A DNA stretch of 41,295 nucleotides from Gammaproteobacteria bacterium (GTDB lineage: Bacteria; Pseudomonadota; Gammaproteobacteria; Porifericomitales; Porifericomitaceae). The position numbers were made by a program, and so were the translations under genes. The stretch spans positions 10,189 to 51,483 of the forward strand of contig JAPPPX010000126.1 of NCBI GenBank assembly GCA_028817305.1, in the 5' to 3' direction. Positions 1 to 7,630 of the stretch are shown here, piece after piece; position 1 is the first letter of the stretch; the number at the start of each line of letters is the position of its first letter. The notes under the pieces were generated by a model, which did not search any database, was not told the DNA's origin, and worked only from the letters and a program-made list of their open reading frames with translations.

Positions 1-115
1 CCTTGGTGGCCACGTTGCCGACGGTGGCCACCGATTGCGCCGCCGCCCGCGCCTTATCGTCTGCCGCGCCCGCGTCCCGGAGCGCGTCCAACAGTTCCAT
101 GTTCGCCTGTGTCAT
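1..115 (-). CDS. Partial small coiled-coil protein, second tandem copy (DUF1640-like)
   Basis: Reading leftward from an ATG at 115, the first 38 codons are present before the window edge cuts the gene. The encoded residues are the same as the N-terminus of the neighbouring gene at 152-445, so this is its tandem paralogue. The start (MTQANMELLDALRDAG), then an Ala-rich helix and NVATK, resembles the N-terminus of DUF1640/CCDC90-like coiled-coil proteins. It lies 36 bases downstream of its sister and is probably co-transcribed with it. Nothing can be said about its C-terminus or whether it keeps the membrane anchor. Confidence 0.6.
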   Translation of the reverse strand, partial: MTQANMELLDALRDAGAADDKARAAAQSVATVGNVATK

Positions 116-151
116 GGTTCCGTTCCTCTGCGTTGTCGTCCGCCGCCGCGC

Positions 152-445
152 CTACCACGGCAACCGCAACGCAACGAAGGCCAACAGCGCATACTGAGGG
201 AAAATCATCCCGACCACCCACCGGATCAAGCGCGATTCCATGGCGGCCATATCCGCCCGGACCGCAGCCATCTCCGCCCGGATCCCAGATTCCATGGCGG
301 CCATATCCGCCCGTACCGCCGTTATATCTTCCTTGGTGGCCACGTTGCCGACGGTGGCCACCGATTGCGCCGCCGCCCGCGCCTTATCGTCCGCCGCGCC
401 CGCGTCCCGGAGCGCGTCCAACAGTTCCATGTTCGCTTGTGTCAT
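152..445 (-). CDS. Small coiled-coil protein with C-terminal membrane anchor (DUF1640-like)
   Basis: A 97-residue protein starting at an ATG at 445 and ending in TAG. The N-terminal 40 residues (LLDALRDAGA, then NVATKEDI) look like DUF1640/CCDC90-type proteins. Residues about 40-72 form a charged, Ala/Met-rich coiled coil with internal repeats (ADMAAMES, twice). The last 25 residues are hydrophobic (VVGMIFPQYALLAFVAL) and should form one membrane segment. Bacterial members of this family have no settled function; some lie near phage or toxin-like genes, but nothing here supports that. A TATAAT-like box at 492-497 may drive it. The family call is by pattern, not by search. Confidence 0.6.
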   Translation of the reverse strand: MTQANMELLDALRDAGAADDKARAAAQSVATVGNVATKEDITAVRADMAAMESGIRAEMAAVRADMAAMESRLIRWVVGMIFPQYALLAFVALRLPW

Positions 446-491
446 GTTCTGATCCTCCGTGTCATAGCCTACCTTCCGTGGTTACCCGGCG

Positions 492-520
492 ATTATACCC
501 GCATCACGGCAGGAAAACGA
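492..520 (-). promoter_or_regulatory. Putative promoter for the coiled-coil gene pair
   Basis: On the minus strand the sequence reads GCGGGTATAAT with a perfect -10 hexamer at 492-497, about 47 bases before the ATG at 445. The -35 region is poor (TCGTTT at 515-520 with a 17-base spacer). The same block, ATGCGGGTATAAT, recurs at the right end of the window, where it also seems to precede a gene. Confidence 0.45.
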
Positions 521-638
521 CCGCGGCGCGGCCTGGGGCAGGCTTTACCTCTCAGGCGTTGCCGTCGTCCGGCGGCGCCCGCGGGCGCAGTTCGCGCAGC
601 GCGAAGCGGCCCCTGGCGCGGCAGGCGCCCGCCGCGCG

Positions 639-1148
639 CTACTGTTCGCGGATCCGCACCGGCGTGCCCACCGTCACGGCCGCGTACAGCGCCAGCAGGT
701 CGGCGTTGCGCATGCGGATGCAGCCGCGCGAGCCCGGTACGCCCATGGCGGCGCCGTCCGGCGCGCCGTGGATGTAAATCATGCGCCGGTAGGTGTCCAC
801 GTCCCCGTCCCGGTTGAATCCGGTCTCCAGGCCTGCCAGCCGCAGGATGCGGGTCAGGATCCAGTCCCGCCCCGGGTGCCTGCGCCCCAACTCCGCGCTG
901 TAGATCTCGCCGGTGGGCTCGCGTCCCACAAACACGGCGTTGGGCGGGCAGCCGTCGCCGATCTTCTGGACGATCTCGTGCCTGCCGCGGGGCGTGCGCT
1001 CGCTGTCGCACCGTTCGCCGGCGCCCTTCACGGAGGTGGAGACGGGATATTCCGCGATCAATCTGTCCCGTTCGCGCAGCAGCAGCCGCTGCCGGTCCAG
1101 AAAGATCTCGACCGCGGGCCCGGTCCCCGTCTCCGCGCCTTGCTTCAT
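639..1148 (-). CDS. L,D-transpeptidase (YkuD family)
   Basis: A 169-residue protein made almost entirely of a YkuD catalytic domain. It opens with the usual beta strands (VEIFLDRQRLLL, then YPVST and GAGE) and ends with the active-site block: His127-Gly128, then Ser140-Arg141-Gly142-Cys143 and IRMRN. In the family the Cys attacks the peptidoglycan stem peptide and forms 3-3 crosslinks or attaches proteins. The usual [S/T]HGC motif reads SRGC here. No signal peptide or membrane helix is visible and no earlier start exists in frame; short single-domain homologues without a signal are known. It starts 4 bases after the stop of the peptide-binding protein, so the two are one operon. Confidence 0.85.
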   Translation of the reverse strand: MKQGAETGTGPAVEIFLDRQRLLLRERDRLIAEYPVSTSVKGAGERCDSERTPRGRHEIVQKIGDGCPPNAVFVGREPTGEIYSAELGRRHPGRDWILTRILRLAGLETGFNRDGDVDTYRRMIYIHGAPDGAAMGVPGSRGCIRMRNADLLALYAAVTVGTPVRIREQ

Positions 1149-1152
1149 CGCT

Positions 1153-2703
1153 TCATCGCCGATCTGCGCGCGGTTCCCGGCGCACCGACGCCAGGCCGTC
1201 GTAACTGCCGTCGCGGTCCAGCCGGTAGCCGGCGATCTCGCTGCGCCGGACCAGGATGTGGGACTCGTACCACAGGGGCACGTAGGGCAACCGTTCGTGC
1301 AGTCGTTCTTGCAGCCGGCGGTAGAGCGGCAGTTGTTCGGCGGCGCGCTGCGAGCGCTCGGCCTGCTCGATCAGCGCATCCACGCGCGGGTCGTTCAGGC
1401 GGCCGCGGTTGGCGCCCGCCGGCGGCATGGAGTCGCTGTGGAAGGCGTAGCGGTAGAAGTCGGGCATCTTGAGCCCCACCCAGGAAAGGCTGTACAACTG
1501 GAAGCGCCCCGCCGTGATGTCGCCGTAGAAACTGCCCCAGTCGTGGGGCAGGATGCGCACTTCGATCCCCACCTGCGCCAATTGGTGCTGGATCGCCGTG
1601 GCCAGCCGGATGCGGAAGGGGTCGCTGGAGGTTTTGTACACCAGTTTCGGGGGCCGCGCCGCGGAATACCCCGCCTCCCGGACCAGGCGCCGCGCCCGCT
1701 CCGGGTCGTAGCGGTATTCGGGCAGCAGGGGATGCGCCAGCCAGTGATCGGCGGGCATGGCCGTGCTGGCCTTGCGCGCCTCGCCGTGCATAAGGTGGCG
1801 CACAATGGCGTCGCGATCGATGGCGTGGGCGATCGCCTGGCGGATGCGGGCCGCGCCGGCCACCGGGTCCTCCAGGTTGAAGCCCAGGTAGGTAAAGACG
1901 TTCCCCGGCGCGCTCTCGCTGTGCAGGTCCTGCTGTCGTTGCAACCAGGGGCGCAGGGAGTAGGGCATGTTGCCTTGCAGCAGGTCCAGCTCGCGGCGCG
2001 CCAGCTTCAATGCCCGCACCACCGGTTCCCGCACCGGCACCAGCTCGATCCGCTGGCCGTCCGCCACCCGCAACAGCGATACCCCGCCTTCTTCCGTGCG
2101 CGCCACAAAGCGCAGGGGGCCGCTGCCCACCGGGCGTTCGTGGAAGGGATGGTCGTCGGCCAGCAGCGCCCGCGGCAGGATCCCCACCGTGAGCAAACCG
2201 GGGAAAAAAGGCTCCTCGCGGGAGAGGAAGAAATCAATTCGGTCGGCGTCTGGCGCCTCGATGCGCTCGATGGCGGACAGGGTGCCTGCCAGGGGCGAGC
2301 GGCCGCGCCGTTCCCGGATGGAGTCGTAGGTGGCCTTGACGTCGCCCGCGACCAGGCGGGTGCCGTCGTGGAAGCGCCGCCCCTCGCCCTGGCGCAGGGC
2401 GAAGCGGTAGTGTCGGGGACCCAGGCGGCGCCAGTCCGCCAGCGCCGGCACCACCCGGTATGTTTCGTCGAAGTCCACCAGCGAGCGGTACAGCAGGCGG
2501 CAGATGCGGTAGGAGATGGCGTCGCTGGCCTGGCGCGGGTCCAGCGTGGTCGGCGGCAGGGGCAGGCCGAAGCGGATCGTTTCCCCGTCGGGAGGCGCGG
2601 AGCAGCCGGCCGGCGCCAGCAGCGCGAACAGAAGACAGAGGCAGGAGAGGGCGCCTTGATTCCGCCCGCTCCCGGTGTTACTCGGGCGCGGGCCAGTTTT
2701 CAC
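1153..2703 (-). CDS. Peptide-type ABC transporter substrate-binding protein (SBP family 5)
   Basis: A 516-residue periplasmic solute-binding protein of the oligopeptide/dipeptide type. After a GTG start there is a hydrophobic leader (LSCLCLLFALLAPAG) ending at Cys34, a possible lipid-attachment site although Pro stands at -3, where Leu is usual. The mature part has the family opening (PPTTLDPRQASDAIS, LLYRSLV), the central Tyr/Asn-rich region and the C-terminal LPYVPLWYESH block. No permease or ATPase gene is nearby, so the transporter partners must be elsewhere, or the protein may serve another role such as cell-wall peptide recycling, which its neighbour L,D-transpeptidase makes plausible. 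Its start overlaps the exonuclease gene by 26 bases. Confidence 0.88.
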   Translation of the reverse strand: MKTGPRPSNTGSGRNQGALSCLCLLFALLAPAGCSAPPDGETIRFGLPLPPTTLDPRQASDAISYRICRLLYRSLVDFDETYRVVPALADWRRLGPRHYRFALRQGEGRRFHDGTRLVAGDVKATYDSIRERRGRSPLAGTLSAIERIEAPDADRIDFFLSREEPFFPGLLTVGILPRALLADDHPFHERPVGSGPLRFVARTEEGGVSLLRVADGQRIELVPVREPVVRALKLARRELDLLQGNMPYSLRPWLQRQQDLHSESAPGNVFTYLGFNLEDPVAGAARIRQAIAHAIDRDAIVRHLMHGEARKASTAMPADHWLAHPLLPEYRYDPERARRLVREAGYSAARPPKLVYKTSSDPFRIRLATAIQHQLAQVGIEVRILPHDWGSFYGDITAGRFQLYSLSWVGLKMPDFYRYAFHSDSMPPAGANRGRLNDPRVDALIEQAERSQRAAEQLPLYRRLQERLHERLPYVPLWYESHILVRRSEIAGYRLDRDGSYDGLASVRREPRADRR

Positions 2704-3463
2704 GGAACCGCCGCAGGTGCTCCCCGTCGCTTTCTTTCAGCAGCTTCCGCACCCGCTTGATTTCCTCCTCGTAACGCCGGTCGGACAGCAGGCCGCGCAT
2801 GAGGTCGTAGCGCAGGTAGATCAGGTAGGTCAGCAGCGCGTCAATCTCGCAATACTGCCGGATCGCGTCCATGTCGCCCTCCAGGTAGCGTCGCCAGATC
2901 TCGTCGCCCTGCAGTCCGTACTTGCCGGGCAGCCCCAGCAGCCGCGCCGTCTCTTCCAGGGTGGCGCTGGCGCGCAACTGGTGGCCCGCCAGCATATCCA
3001 TCAGGTCCGTGTGGCGCCCGTGGTAGCGGTTGCGGTAGTTGTTCCAGCGGAAATCGTTGTGCAGGCGCCCGGTGTCCCAGTAGGTCGGCGCGCTGACTCC
3101 GTGCCGCAGGCAGCGGTAGTGCAGCACGGGCAGGTCGAAGCCGTGCCCGTTCCAGGAGACCAGGTCGGGCTTGAACTGTTCAATGCCTTCAAAGAAACGC
3201 AGCAGCAATTCCCGCTCCGGCGTCTCCGGTTCGCCGATGGACCACAGCCGCAGTCGGTCGCGGTTGCGCAGCACCATCGAGATCGCGATCACCCGGTGCA
3301 GGGGGTGGCTCAGGAAATCGCTGCCGCCGCGGCTCTGCTGGCGGCGCTGGCTGAAGAGGATCTCCGCGACGTCCGAGTCGGGCGCGTCCTCCAGACCGTG
3401 GAGCCGCCGGCCCAATTCCACATCGGGGATGGTCTCGATATCGAAGGCGAGTACGTCGCGCAA
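2678..3463 (-). CDS. Predicted 3'-5' exonuclease of the PolB-like family
   Basis: A 261-residue single-domain protein resembling the DnaQ-fold family related to the proofreading domain of DNA polymerase B (PF10108 type). The first metal-binding motif is FDIETIPD (Asp8, Glu10). The second region is LVSWNGHGFDLPVLHYR near residue 105, and a later motif is YCEIDALLTYLIYLR. The start is TTG at 3463, placed 8 bases after a GGAG. No polymerase domain follows, so it is a free-standing exonuclease whose substrate is not known. It lies 18 bases after cysM and overlaps the next gene, consistent with translation from one transcript. Confidence 0.85.
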   Translation of the reverse strand: MRDVLAFDIETIPDVELGRRLHGLEDAPDSDVAEILFSQRRQQSRGGSDFLSHPLHRVIAISMVLRNRDRLRLWSIGEPETPERELLLRFFEGIEQFKPDLVSWNGHGFDLPVLHYRCLRHGVSAPTYWDTGRLHNDFRWNNYRNRYHGRHTDLMDMLAGHQLRASATLEETARLLGLPGKYGLQGDEIWRRYLEGDMDAIRQYCEIDALLTYLIYLRYDLMRGLLSDRRYEEEIKRVRKLLKESDGEHLRRFRENWPAPE

Positions 3464-3481
3464 TGGAGGTCTCCGGGCGCC

Positions 3482-4417
3482 CTAAGCTTGCCGGCGCGAA
3501 AACAGGCCGGTAGAGAGATAGCGGTCGCCGCGGTCGCAGACGATTGCCACGATTAAGGCGTCTTGCAGCGTTTTCGCCAGCTCCAGGGCGGCATGGACGC
3601 AGCCGCCGGAGGAGATCCCGGCGAAGATGCCTTCTTCCGCCCCCAGACGCAGGGTCATCGCCTCCGATTCCTCGCGGCTTACCTGAAGCAGGCGATCCAC
3701 CCGCGCGGGGTCGTAGATTTTCGGCAGGTATTCCCTGGGCCAGCAGCGGATGCCGGGGATGCAACTGCCCGCTTTGGGTTGTACGCCGACGATGGCGATC
3801 CCGGGGTCCTGCTCTTTCAAGTAGCGTCCCGCGCCCATGATGGTCCCGGTCGTGCCCATGGAGCTCACGAAGTGCGTCACCCGCCCGCCCGTGTCGCGCC
3901 AAATCTCCGGGCCGGTGCCCTCGTAATGCGCCCGCGGATTGTCCGGGTTGGCGAACTGGTCCAGCAGCCGCCCTTCCCCCCGCGCCGCCATTTCCCGGGC
4001 CCGGTCAATGGCCGCTTCCATGCTGCCTGCCTCGGGGGTCAGCACGATCTCGGCGCCGAATGCCTGCATCGCGGCGCGGCGTTCCAGGCTCATGTTTTCC
4101 GGCATCACCAGTTTCATCCGGTAGCCCCGCATGGCCGCCGCCATGGCCAGGGCGATGCCGGTGTTGCCGCTGGTAGGTTCGACCAGGGCGTCGCCGGGGC
4201 GGATCTCGCCGCGCCGCTCCGCCCCCCGGAGCATGCCGATCGCGGGCCGGTCCTTGACCGAGCCGGCGGGGTTCTGTCCCTCCATCTTGACCAGGACCGT
4301 GCTTTGCAGCCCCTTGGTTAGCCGGCACAGCCGCACCAGCGGCGTATTGCCGATCAAGTCCTCCGATACCTGGAATTGCGGCAGGGCGGCGCGGCTTTTG
4401 GCCCCGGGGGCGCTCAC
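3482..4417 (-). CDS. cysM: Cysteine synthase B (O-acetylserine sulfhydrylase)
   Basis: A 311-residue PLP enzyme of fold type II that makes cysteine from O-acetylserine and sulfide (CysM can also use thiosulfate). Visible motifs are the PLP lysine in NPAGSVKDRPA (Lys55), the substrate loop PTSGNTGIA (81-89), the phosphate-binding GTTGT and the SSGG near the C-terminus. IGNTPLVRL at 22-30 opens the domain. The size and the KMEGQNPAGSVKDR block favour CysM over CysK; this is judgement by pattern. The start is GTG at 4417, overlapping the rimI stop as GTGA, which indicates translational coupling. Cytoplasmic. Confidence 0.9.
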   Translation of the reverse strand: MSAPGAKSRAALPQFQVSEDLIGNTPLVRLCRLTKGLQSTVLVKMEGQNPAGSVKDRPAIGMLRGAERRGEIRPGDALVEPTSGNTGIALAMAAAMRGYRMKLVMPENMSLERRAAMQAFGAEIVLTPEAGSMEAAIDRAREMAARGEGRLLDQFANPDNPRAHYEGTGPEIWRDTGGRVTHFVSSMGTTGTIMGAGRYLKEQDPGIAIVGVQPKAGSCIPGIRCWPREYLPKIYDPARVDRLLQVSREESEAMTLRLGAEEGIFAGISSGGCVHAALELAKTLQDALIVAIVCDRGDRYLSTGLFSRRQA

Positions 4418-4932
4418 AGCGGCACTGCCGGCGGCTTACGGAAGCGGGGCAGGGAAGAGTCGCGCCGCAACTCCCGCGACAATTCCAGCGCGTCCTCGCG
4501 GTTGCCGTTTGCCGCCGGGTAATAATTTTCCCGCAGGCGCACCGCGCGGAACCCGGCGCTGCGGTACAGGCCGAGGGCGGCCGTGTTCGAGAGCCGGGTC
4601 TCAAGAATAATCCGGCAGGCGCGCCGGCTGGCGGCGACGGACAGCAGGTTCAGCAGCATGGTGCGCCCCAGGCCGCCGCGCCGCACCGCGAGGCGGATGC
4701 ACAGATTCAGGACATGCGCCTCGTTGCCCGTTACCGCCATGATGCCGTAGCCGTCCAGCTGCCCCCGGCATTCCATGAGCCAGCAACAGTATCCCGCCTG
4801 CAGGCAGGAGAGGAAGTTTTTCCGCGTCCACGGGAAGCGGTAGGAGTCCCGCTCGATTTCCAGCACTCGTTCCAGGTCGTCCTCGGTCATGAGGCGGAAA
4901 CGGTGAACGAGGGCCTCGGCGATCGCGCTCAT
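4414..4932 (-). CDS. rimI: Ribosomal protein S18 alanine N-acetyltransferase
   Basis: A 172-residue GNAT acetyltransferase that acetylates the N-terminal alanine of ribosomal protein S18. It shows the RimI opening (RLMTEDDLERVLEIERDSY, then PWT), the acetyl-CoA loop in RRGGLGRTML and the C-terminal NTAALGLYRSAGF followed by RLRENYYP. I chose the ATG at 4932 because it lies just downstream of the uracil-DNA glycosylase stop at 4953; the same frame runs on upstream only as antisense and overlap sequence. In many bacteria rimI sits beside tsaB; here it is coupled to a DNA glycosylase and to cysM. Confidence 0.88.
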   Translation of the reverse strand: MSAIAEALVHRFRLMTEDDLERVLEIERDSYRFPWTRKNFLSCLQAGYCCWLMECRGQLDGYGIMAVTGNEAHVLNLCIRLAVRRGGLGRTMLLNLLSVAASRRACRIILETRLSNTAALGLYRSAGFRAVRLRENYYPAANGNREDALELSRELRRDSSLPRFRKPPAVPL

Positions 4933-4952
4933 ATCGCGCTCATGGGTTGCGT

Positions 4953-5693
4953 TCAAACCTCCTTGCAGATCTGCACCGCGAACAGCAGGTCCTGCCATGC
5001 CTTGCGCTTTTCGTGCGGGGCGCGCAACAGATAGGCGGGATGGTAAGTCACTACCACGGGGATCCCAAGCCCGGGCAACTCGTGCCGCTGGCCGCGCAGG
5101 CGCCCGATGGGCGTATCGCTTTGCAACAGCGCCTGCGCGGCCACCCGGCCCATCGCCAGCACGATGCGCGGGGCGACCAGGCGGATCTGACGCTCCAGGT
5201 ACGGCATGCACTGCGCCTTTTCCTCCGGGCGCGGGTCGCGGTTTCGGGGCGGCCTGCACTTGAGGATGTTGGCGATATAGACCTCCTCGCGGCGCAGATC
5301 TATGGCCGCCAGCATGGCGTTCAGCAGCTTCCCGGCGCGGCCGACGAAAGGCTCGCCCTGGCGGTCCTCCTCGGCCCCGGGCGCCTCGCCGACGACCAAC
5401 CAGTCGGCGTCTGCGGCGCCGACGCCGAACACGGTCTGCGTCCGCCCTTCGTGCAGCGGGCAGCGGCGGCACTGCGCCACCTCCTTGCCCAGGGCGGCCA
5501 GCGCGGCGGCCGCCTTCGCATTAGTCGCGGCCCCCGTCGCAGGTCTTGTCGCGGGCCTTGCCTCTGTCGCCGGCGCGGCGGCGGCCGCCTCCCCTGGCCC
5601 CGCCGCCGCCCCGCGTCCGCCGTCCCGGCGCAAGCGCCATACCCGGATGCCCATCTCCGCCAGGCACCGCTTCTGCATCGCCGACAGGTTCAT
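4953..5693 (-). CDS. Uracil-DNA glycosylase, family 4 (iron-sulfur)
   Basis: A 246-residue enzyme that removes uracil from DNA at the first step of base excision repair. The catalytic domain begins near residue 67. It carries the four cysteines that bind a 4Fe-4S cluster in this family: Cys75 and Cys78 (CRRC), Cys146 (ILKCRPP) and Cys162 (QCMPYL). The motif GEAPGAEED (102-110) is the family's active-site loop and TYHPAYLLR the second one. Residues 28-66 are a low-complexity Ala/Pro/Thr linker after a short N-terminal helix with a further Cys. The ATG at 5693 overlaps the leuA stop (ATGA), which fixes the start. Confidence 0.92.
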   Translation of the reverse strand: MNLSAMQKRCLAEMGIRVWRLRRDGGRGAAAGPGEAAAAAPATEARPATRPATGAATNAKAAAALAALGKEVAQCRRCPLHEGRTQTVFGVGAADADWLVVGEAPGAEEDRQGEPFVGRAGKLLNAMLAAIDLRREEVYIANILKCRPPRNRDPRPEEKAQCMPYLERQIRLVAPRIVLAMGRVAAQALLQSDTPIGRLRGQRHELPGLGIPVVVTYHPAYLLRAPHEKRKAWQDLLFAVQICKEV

Positions 5694-7240
5694 ACCGATG
5701 CTGCCGCCTGCGGGTGGATGCGGATGGCGCCGTCCAGGATCTTGTTCAAGGCGTTGATGTACGCCTTGGCGGAGGCGACCACGATGTCCGTATCCGCCCC
5801 ATGGCCGTTCACGATCCGCCCGTCTTTGGAGAGCCGGACGGTTACCTCGCCCTGCGCGTCGGTGCCGGTGGTGATGTTGTTGACCGAGTACAGCTGCAGG
5901 TCGCAGCCCGACTCGACGATGCCCTCCACCGCCTTCAAAGTGGCGTCCACCGCGCCGCTGCCCCGCGCCGTCATCTTGCGCTCCGTTCCGTCCACGCGCA
6001 GGGTCACCGACGCTGTCGGCGTCTCGCCGATCTCCAGTTGCGCGCGCAGCTGCAACAGCCGGATGCGCTCCATCGAAGTCCTTTGGATCGCATCCGATAC
6101 CAGCGCCTGCAAGTCCTCGTCGTAGATCTCGTGCTTGCGGTCGGCGAGCTGCTTGAAGCGGGTAAAGACCGTGTTCAAGTCCTCTTCGGAGTCCAGGTCC
6201 AGTCCCAATTCCACCAGCCGGGCGCGGAGCGCGTTTCTGCCGGAATGCTTCCCCAGCACGATGCGGCTGGTGCCGAAGCCCACGTCCTCCGGGCGGAGGA
6301 TCTCGTAAGTGCCGCGGTGCTTGAGTACGCCGTCCTGATGGATGCCCGCCTCGTGGGCGAAGGCATTCGCCCCCACGATCGCCTTGTTGGGCTGCACCGG
6401 GAAGCCGGTTACGTTGGACACCAGCCGTGAGCAATGGACGATCTGCGTGGCGTCTATGCCGCTGTCGCAGGCGAACACGTCGCGCCGGGTGCGCACCGTC
6501 ATGACCACTTCTTCCAGCGCCGCGTTGCCCGCTCGTTCGCCCAGGCCGTTGACGGTGCACTCTACCTGGCGCGCGCCGTGCAGCACGGCGGCGAGGGAGT
6601 TGGCCACGGCCAGCCCCAGGTCGTTGTGGCAATGCACCGAGAACACCGCCTGGTCGGCGTTCGGGACCCGTTCCCGCAGCTTCCCGATCAGCGCCCCGAA
6701 CTGGTGCGGCAGGTTGTAGCCCACCGTGTCCGGGATGTTGACGGTGCGGGCGCCGGCAGCGATGACCGCCTCCACCACTTGGCACAGAAAATCGAAGTCG
6801 GAGCGCCCGGCATCCTCGGGGGAGAACTCCACGTCGTCGGTGTGCTGCCGGGCCAGCCGCACGGCTTGCACGGCCCGCTCCAACACCTGCTCCGGCGTCA
6901 TCTGCAGTTTGACCCGCATGTGCAGGGGAGAGGTGGCGATGAAGGTATGGATGCGCGAACGGGCGGCCCCTTGCAGCGTTTCCGCCGCCACTTCCAGGTC
7001 TTTTTCCACCGCCCTGGCCAGGGCGCAGACCGTGCTGTTTTTCACGCTCCCGGCGATGGCCCGCACCGCCTCGGCATCGCCGGGGCTGGCCACGGGAAAC
7101 CCCGCCTCGATCACGTCCACCCGCATATGCTCCAGCGCCTTGGCGATCTGCAACTTCTCCTCGCGGGTCATGGAGGCGCCCGGGCTCTGTTCTCCGTCCC
7201 GCAGCGTAGTGTCGAATACGATCAGTCTGTCCTCGTTCAA
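5690..7240 (-). CDS. leuA: 2-isopropylmalate synthase
   Basis: A 516-residue enzyme catalysing the first committed step of leucine biosynthesis: acetyl-CoA plus 2-oxoisovalerate to 2-isopropylmalate. The TIM barrel opens with [15 protein letters not shown]. The metal-binding [14 protein letters not shown] and the [14 protein letters not shown] block follow, and the C-terminal third is the leucine-binding regulatory domain. The length matches the family. The start is TTG at 7240 with GGGAGAAGGA just upstream. It is the first gene of the leftward operon and has a long untranslated leader that may hold a leucine attenuator. Its end overlaps the uracil-DNA glycosylase start as ATGA. Confidence 0.95.
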   Translation of the reverse strand: MNEDRLIVFDTTLRDGEQSPGASMTREEKLQIAKALEHMRVDVIEAGFPVASPGDAEAVRAIAGSVKNSTVCALARAVEKDLEVAAETLQGAARSRIHTFIATSPLHMRVKLQMTPEQVLERAVQAVRLARQHTDDVEFSPEDAGRSDFDFLCQVVEAVIAAGARTVNIPDTVGYNLPHQFGALIGKLRERVPNADQAVFSVHCHNDLGLAVANSLAAVLHGARQVECTVNGLGERAGNAALEEVVMTVRTRRDVFACDSGIDATQIVHCSRLVSNVTGFPVQPNKAIVGANAFAHEAGIHQDGVLKHRGTYEILRPEDVGFGTSRIVLGKHSGRNALRARLVELGLDLDSEEDLNTVFTRFKQLADRKHEIYDEDLQALVSDAIQRTSMERIRLLQLRAQLEIGETPTASVTLRVDGTERKMTARGSGAVDATLKAVEGIVESGCDLQLYSVNNITTGTDAQGEVTVRLSKDGRIVNGHGADTDIVVASAKAYINALNKILDGAIRIHPQAAASV

Positions 7241-7510
7241 GTTCCTTCTCCCAACTTCGTTCTCCGGAGACTCGTTTTCCGGAGAGCGTCCGGGGCCTTC
7301 GCCCCGGGGCGATAGTTTACTGCCCCGCCCGGCGCCCGGCGCGCGCGGGCGCCCTCAAGCCATTCCGGGGGCCATGCCCGGCGGGGTGCGTAAAGATTAT
7401 GTGTGGAATCGGGTTGCCCTGTCAGGGCAACAGCAGGGGCGGGAACGGCCAGACCTGGACGCGGTCTGCCGTCCGCAACGACAACAAAAGACATGCGCGA
7501 GTAGCGTACA
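7241..7510 (-). promoter_or_regulatory. Structured leader of leuA, possible leucine attenuator
   Basis: The 390 bases between leuA and the divergent nfi hold no ordinary gene. Read on the minus strand towards leuA there are three strong hairpins: 7413-7431 (9-base arms GTTGCCCTG/CAGGGCAAC, containing the stop codon of a Leu-rich short ORF), 7331-7353 (7-base arms GGCGCCC/GGGCGCC) and 7290-7307 (CCGGGGC-GAAG-GCCCCGG). Two tandem copies of a TCTCCGGA-AACGA sequence follow near 7258-7285. None of the hairpins is followed by a run of U, so a classical intrinsic terminator is not seen. Leader attenuation of leuA is known in enterobacteria; its presence here is inference. Confidence 0.4.
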
Positions 7511-7511
7511 T
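7422..7511 (-). CDS. Candidate leucine-rich leader peptide of leuA
   Basis: An ATG at 7511 opens a 29-codon frame with seven leucines, in two runs of three (CLLLSL and the C-terminal PPLLLP). The second run lies directly before the TGA, which is inside the first hairpin of the leuA leader, as expected if ribosome stalling at Leu codons controls folding. Against this, no clear Shine-Dalgarno precedes the ATG, and the candidate -10 box (TATAGT, 7519-7524) is so close that the message would be nearly leaderless. It could be chance in GC-rich sequence. Confidence 0.3.
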   Translation of the reverse strand: MYATRACLLLSLRTADRVQVWPFPPLLLP

Positions 7512-7518
7512 GCCCTCT

Positions 7519-7548
7519 ACTATACCCACTCCCCGCGCCCAACGCAAC
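7519..7548 (-). promoter_or_regulatory. Putative leuA operon promoter
   Basis: On the minus strand TTGCGT (7543-7548), an 18-base spacer and GGGTATAGT (-10 hexamer TATAGT at 7519-7524). It points at leuA and would give a leader of about 270 bases. The GGGTATA-T style matches the other boxes seen at 492-497 and 41290-41295. Confidence 0.4.
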
Positions 7549-7630
7549 GATTCCCGGCAGCGGTCGCGCCGACGCGAGACCGGCCGGTTCCCATCGGTCG
7601 CGGGCTGTGCTACATAAGCCGGAGCCGGCC

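Larger units (their letters stand above)
1..446. repeat. Direct repeat, 116 bases, period 330 (tandem gene duplication)
   Basis: Positions 1-116 and 331-446 align without gaps. By eye only two bases differ (62/392 and 107/437), giving 114 of 116 identical. The repeat covers the N-terminal coding region of two consecutive minus-strand genes. It continues past the left window edge, so its true length is unknown. Such low divergence indicates a recent duplication or ongoing gene conversion. Confidence 0.9.

Noticed and set aside
913-2760. 615-codon plus-strand open frame
   Set aside because: It lies antisense to the L,D-transpeptidase and peptide-binding genes, has no domain-like features and is explained by high GC in the third codon position.
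5694-6785. Long minus-strand frame upstream of the uracil-DNA glycosylase in the same frame
   Set aside because: It is an out-of-frame reading of leuA, Arg/Gly-rich without motifs; the glycosylase start is fixed by the ATGA overlap at 5693.
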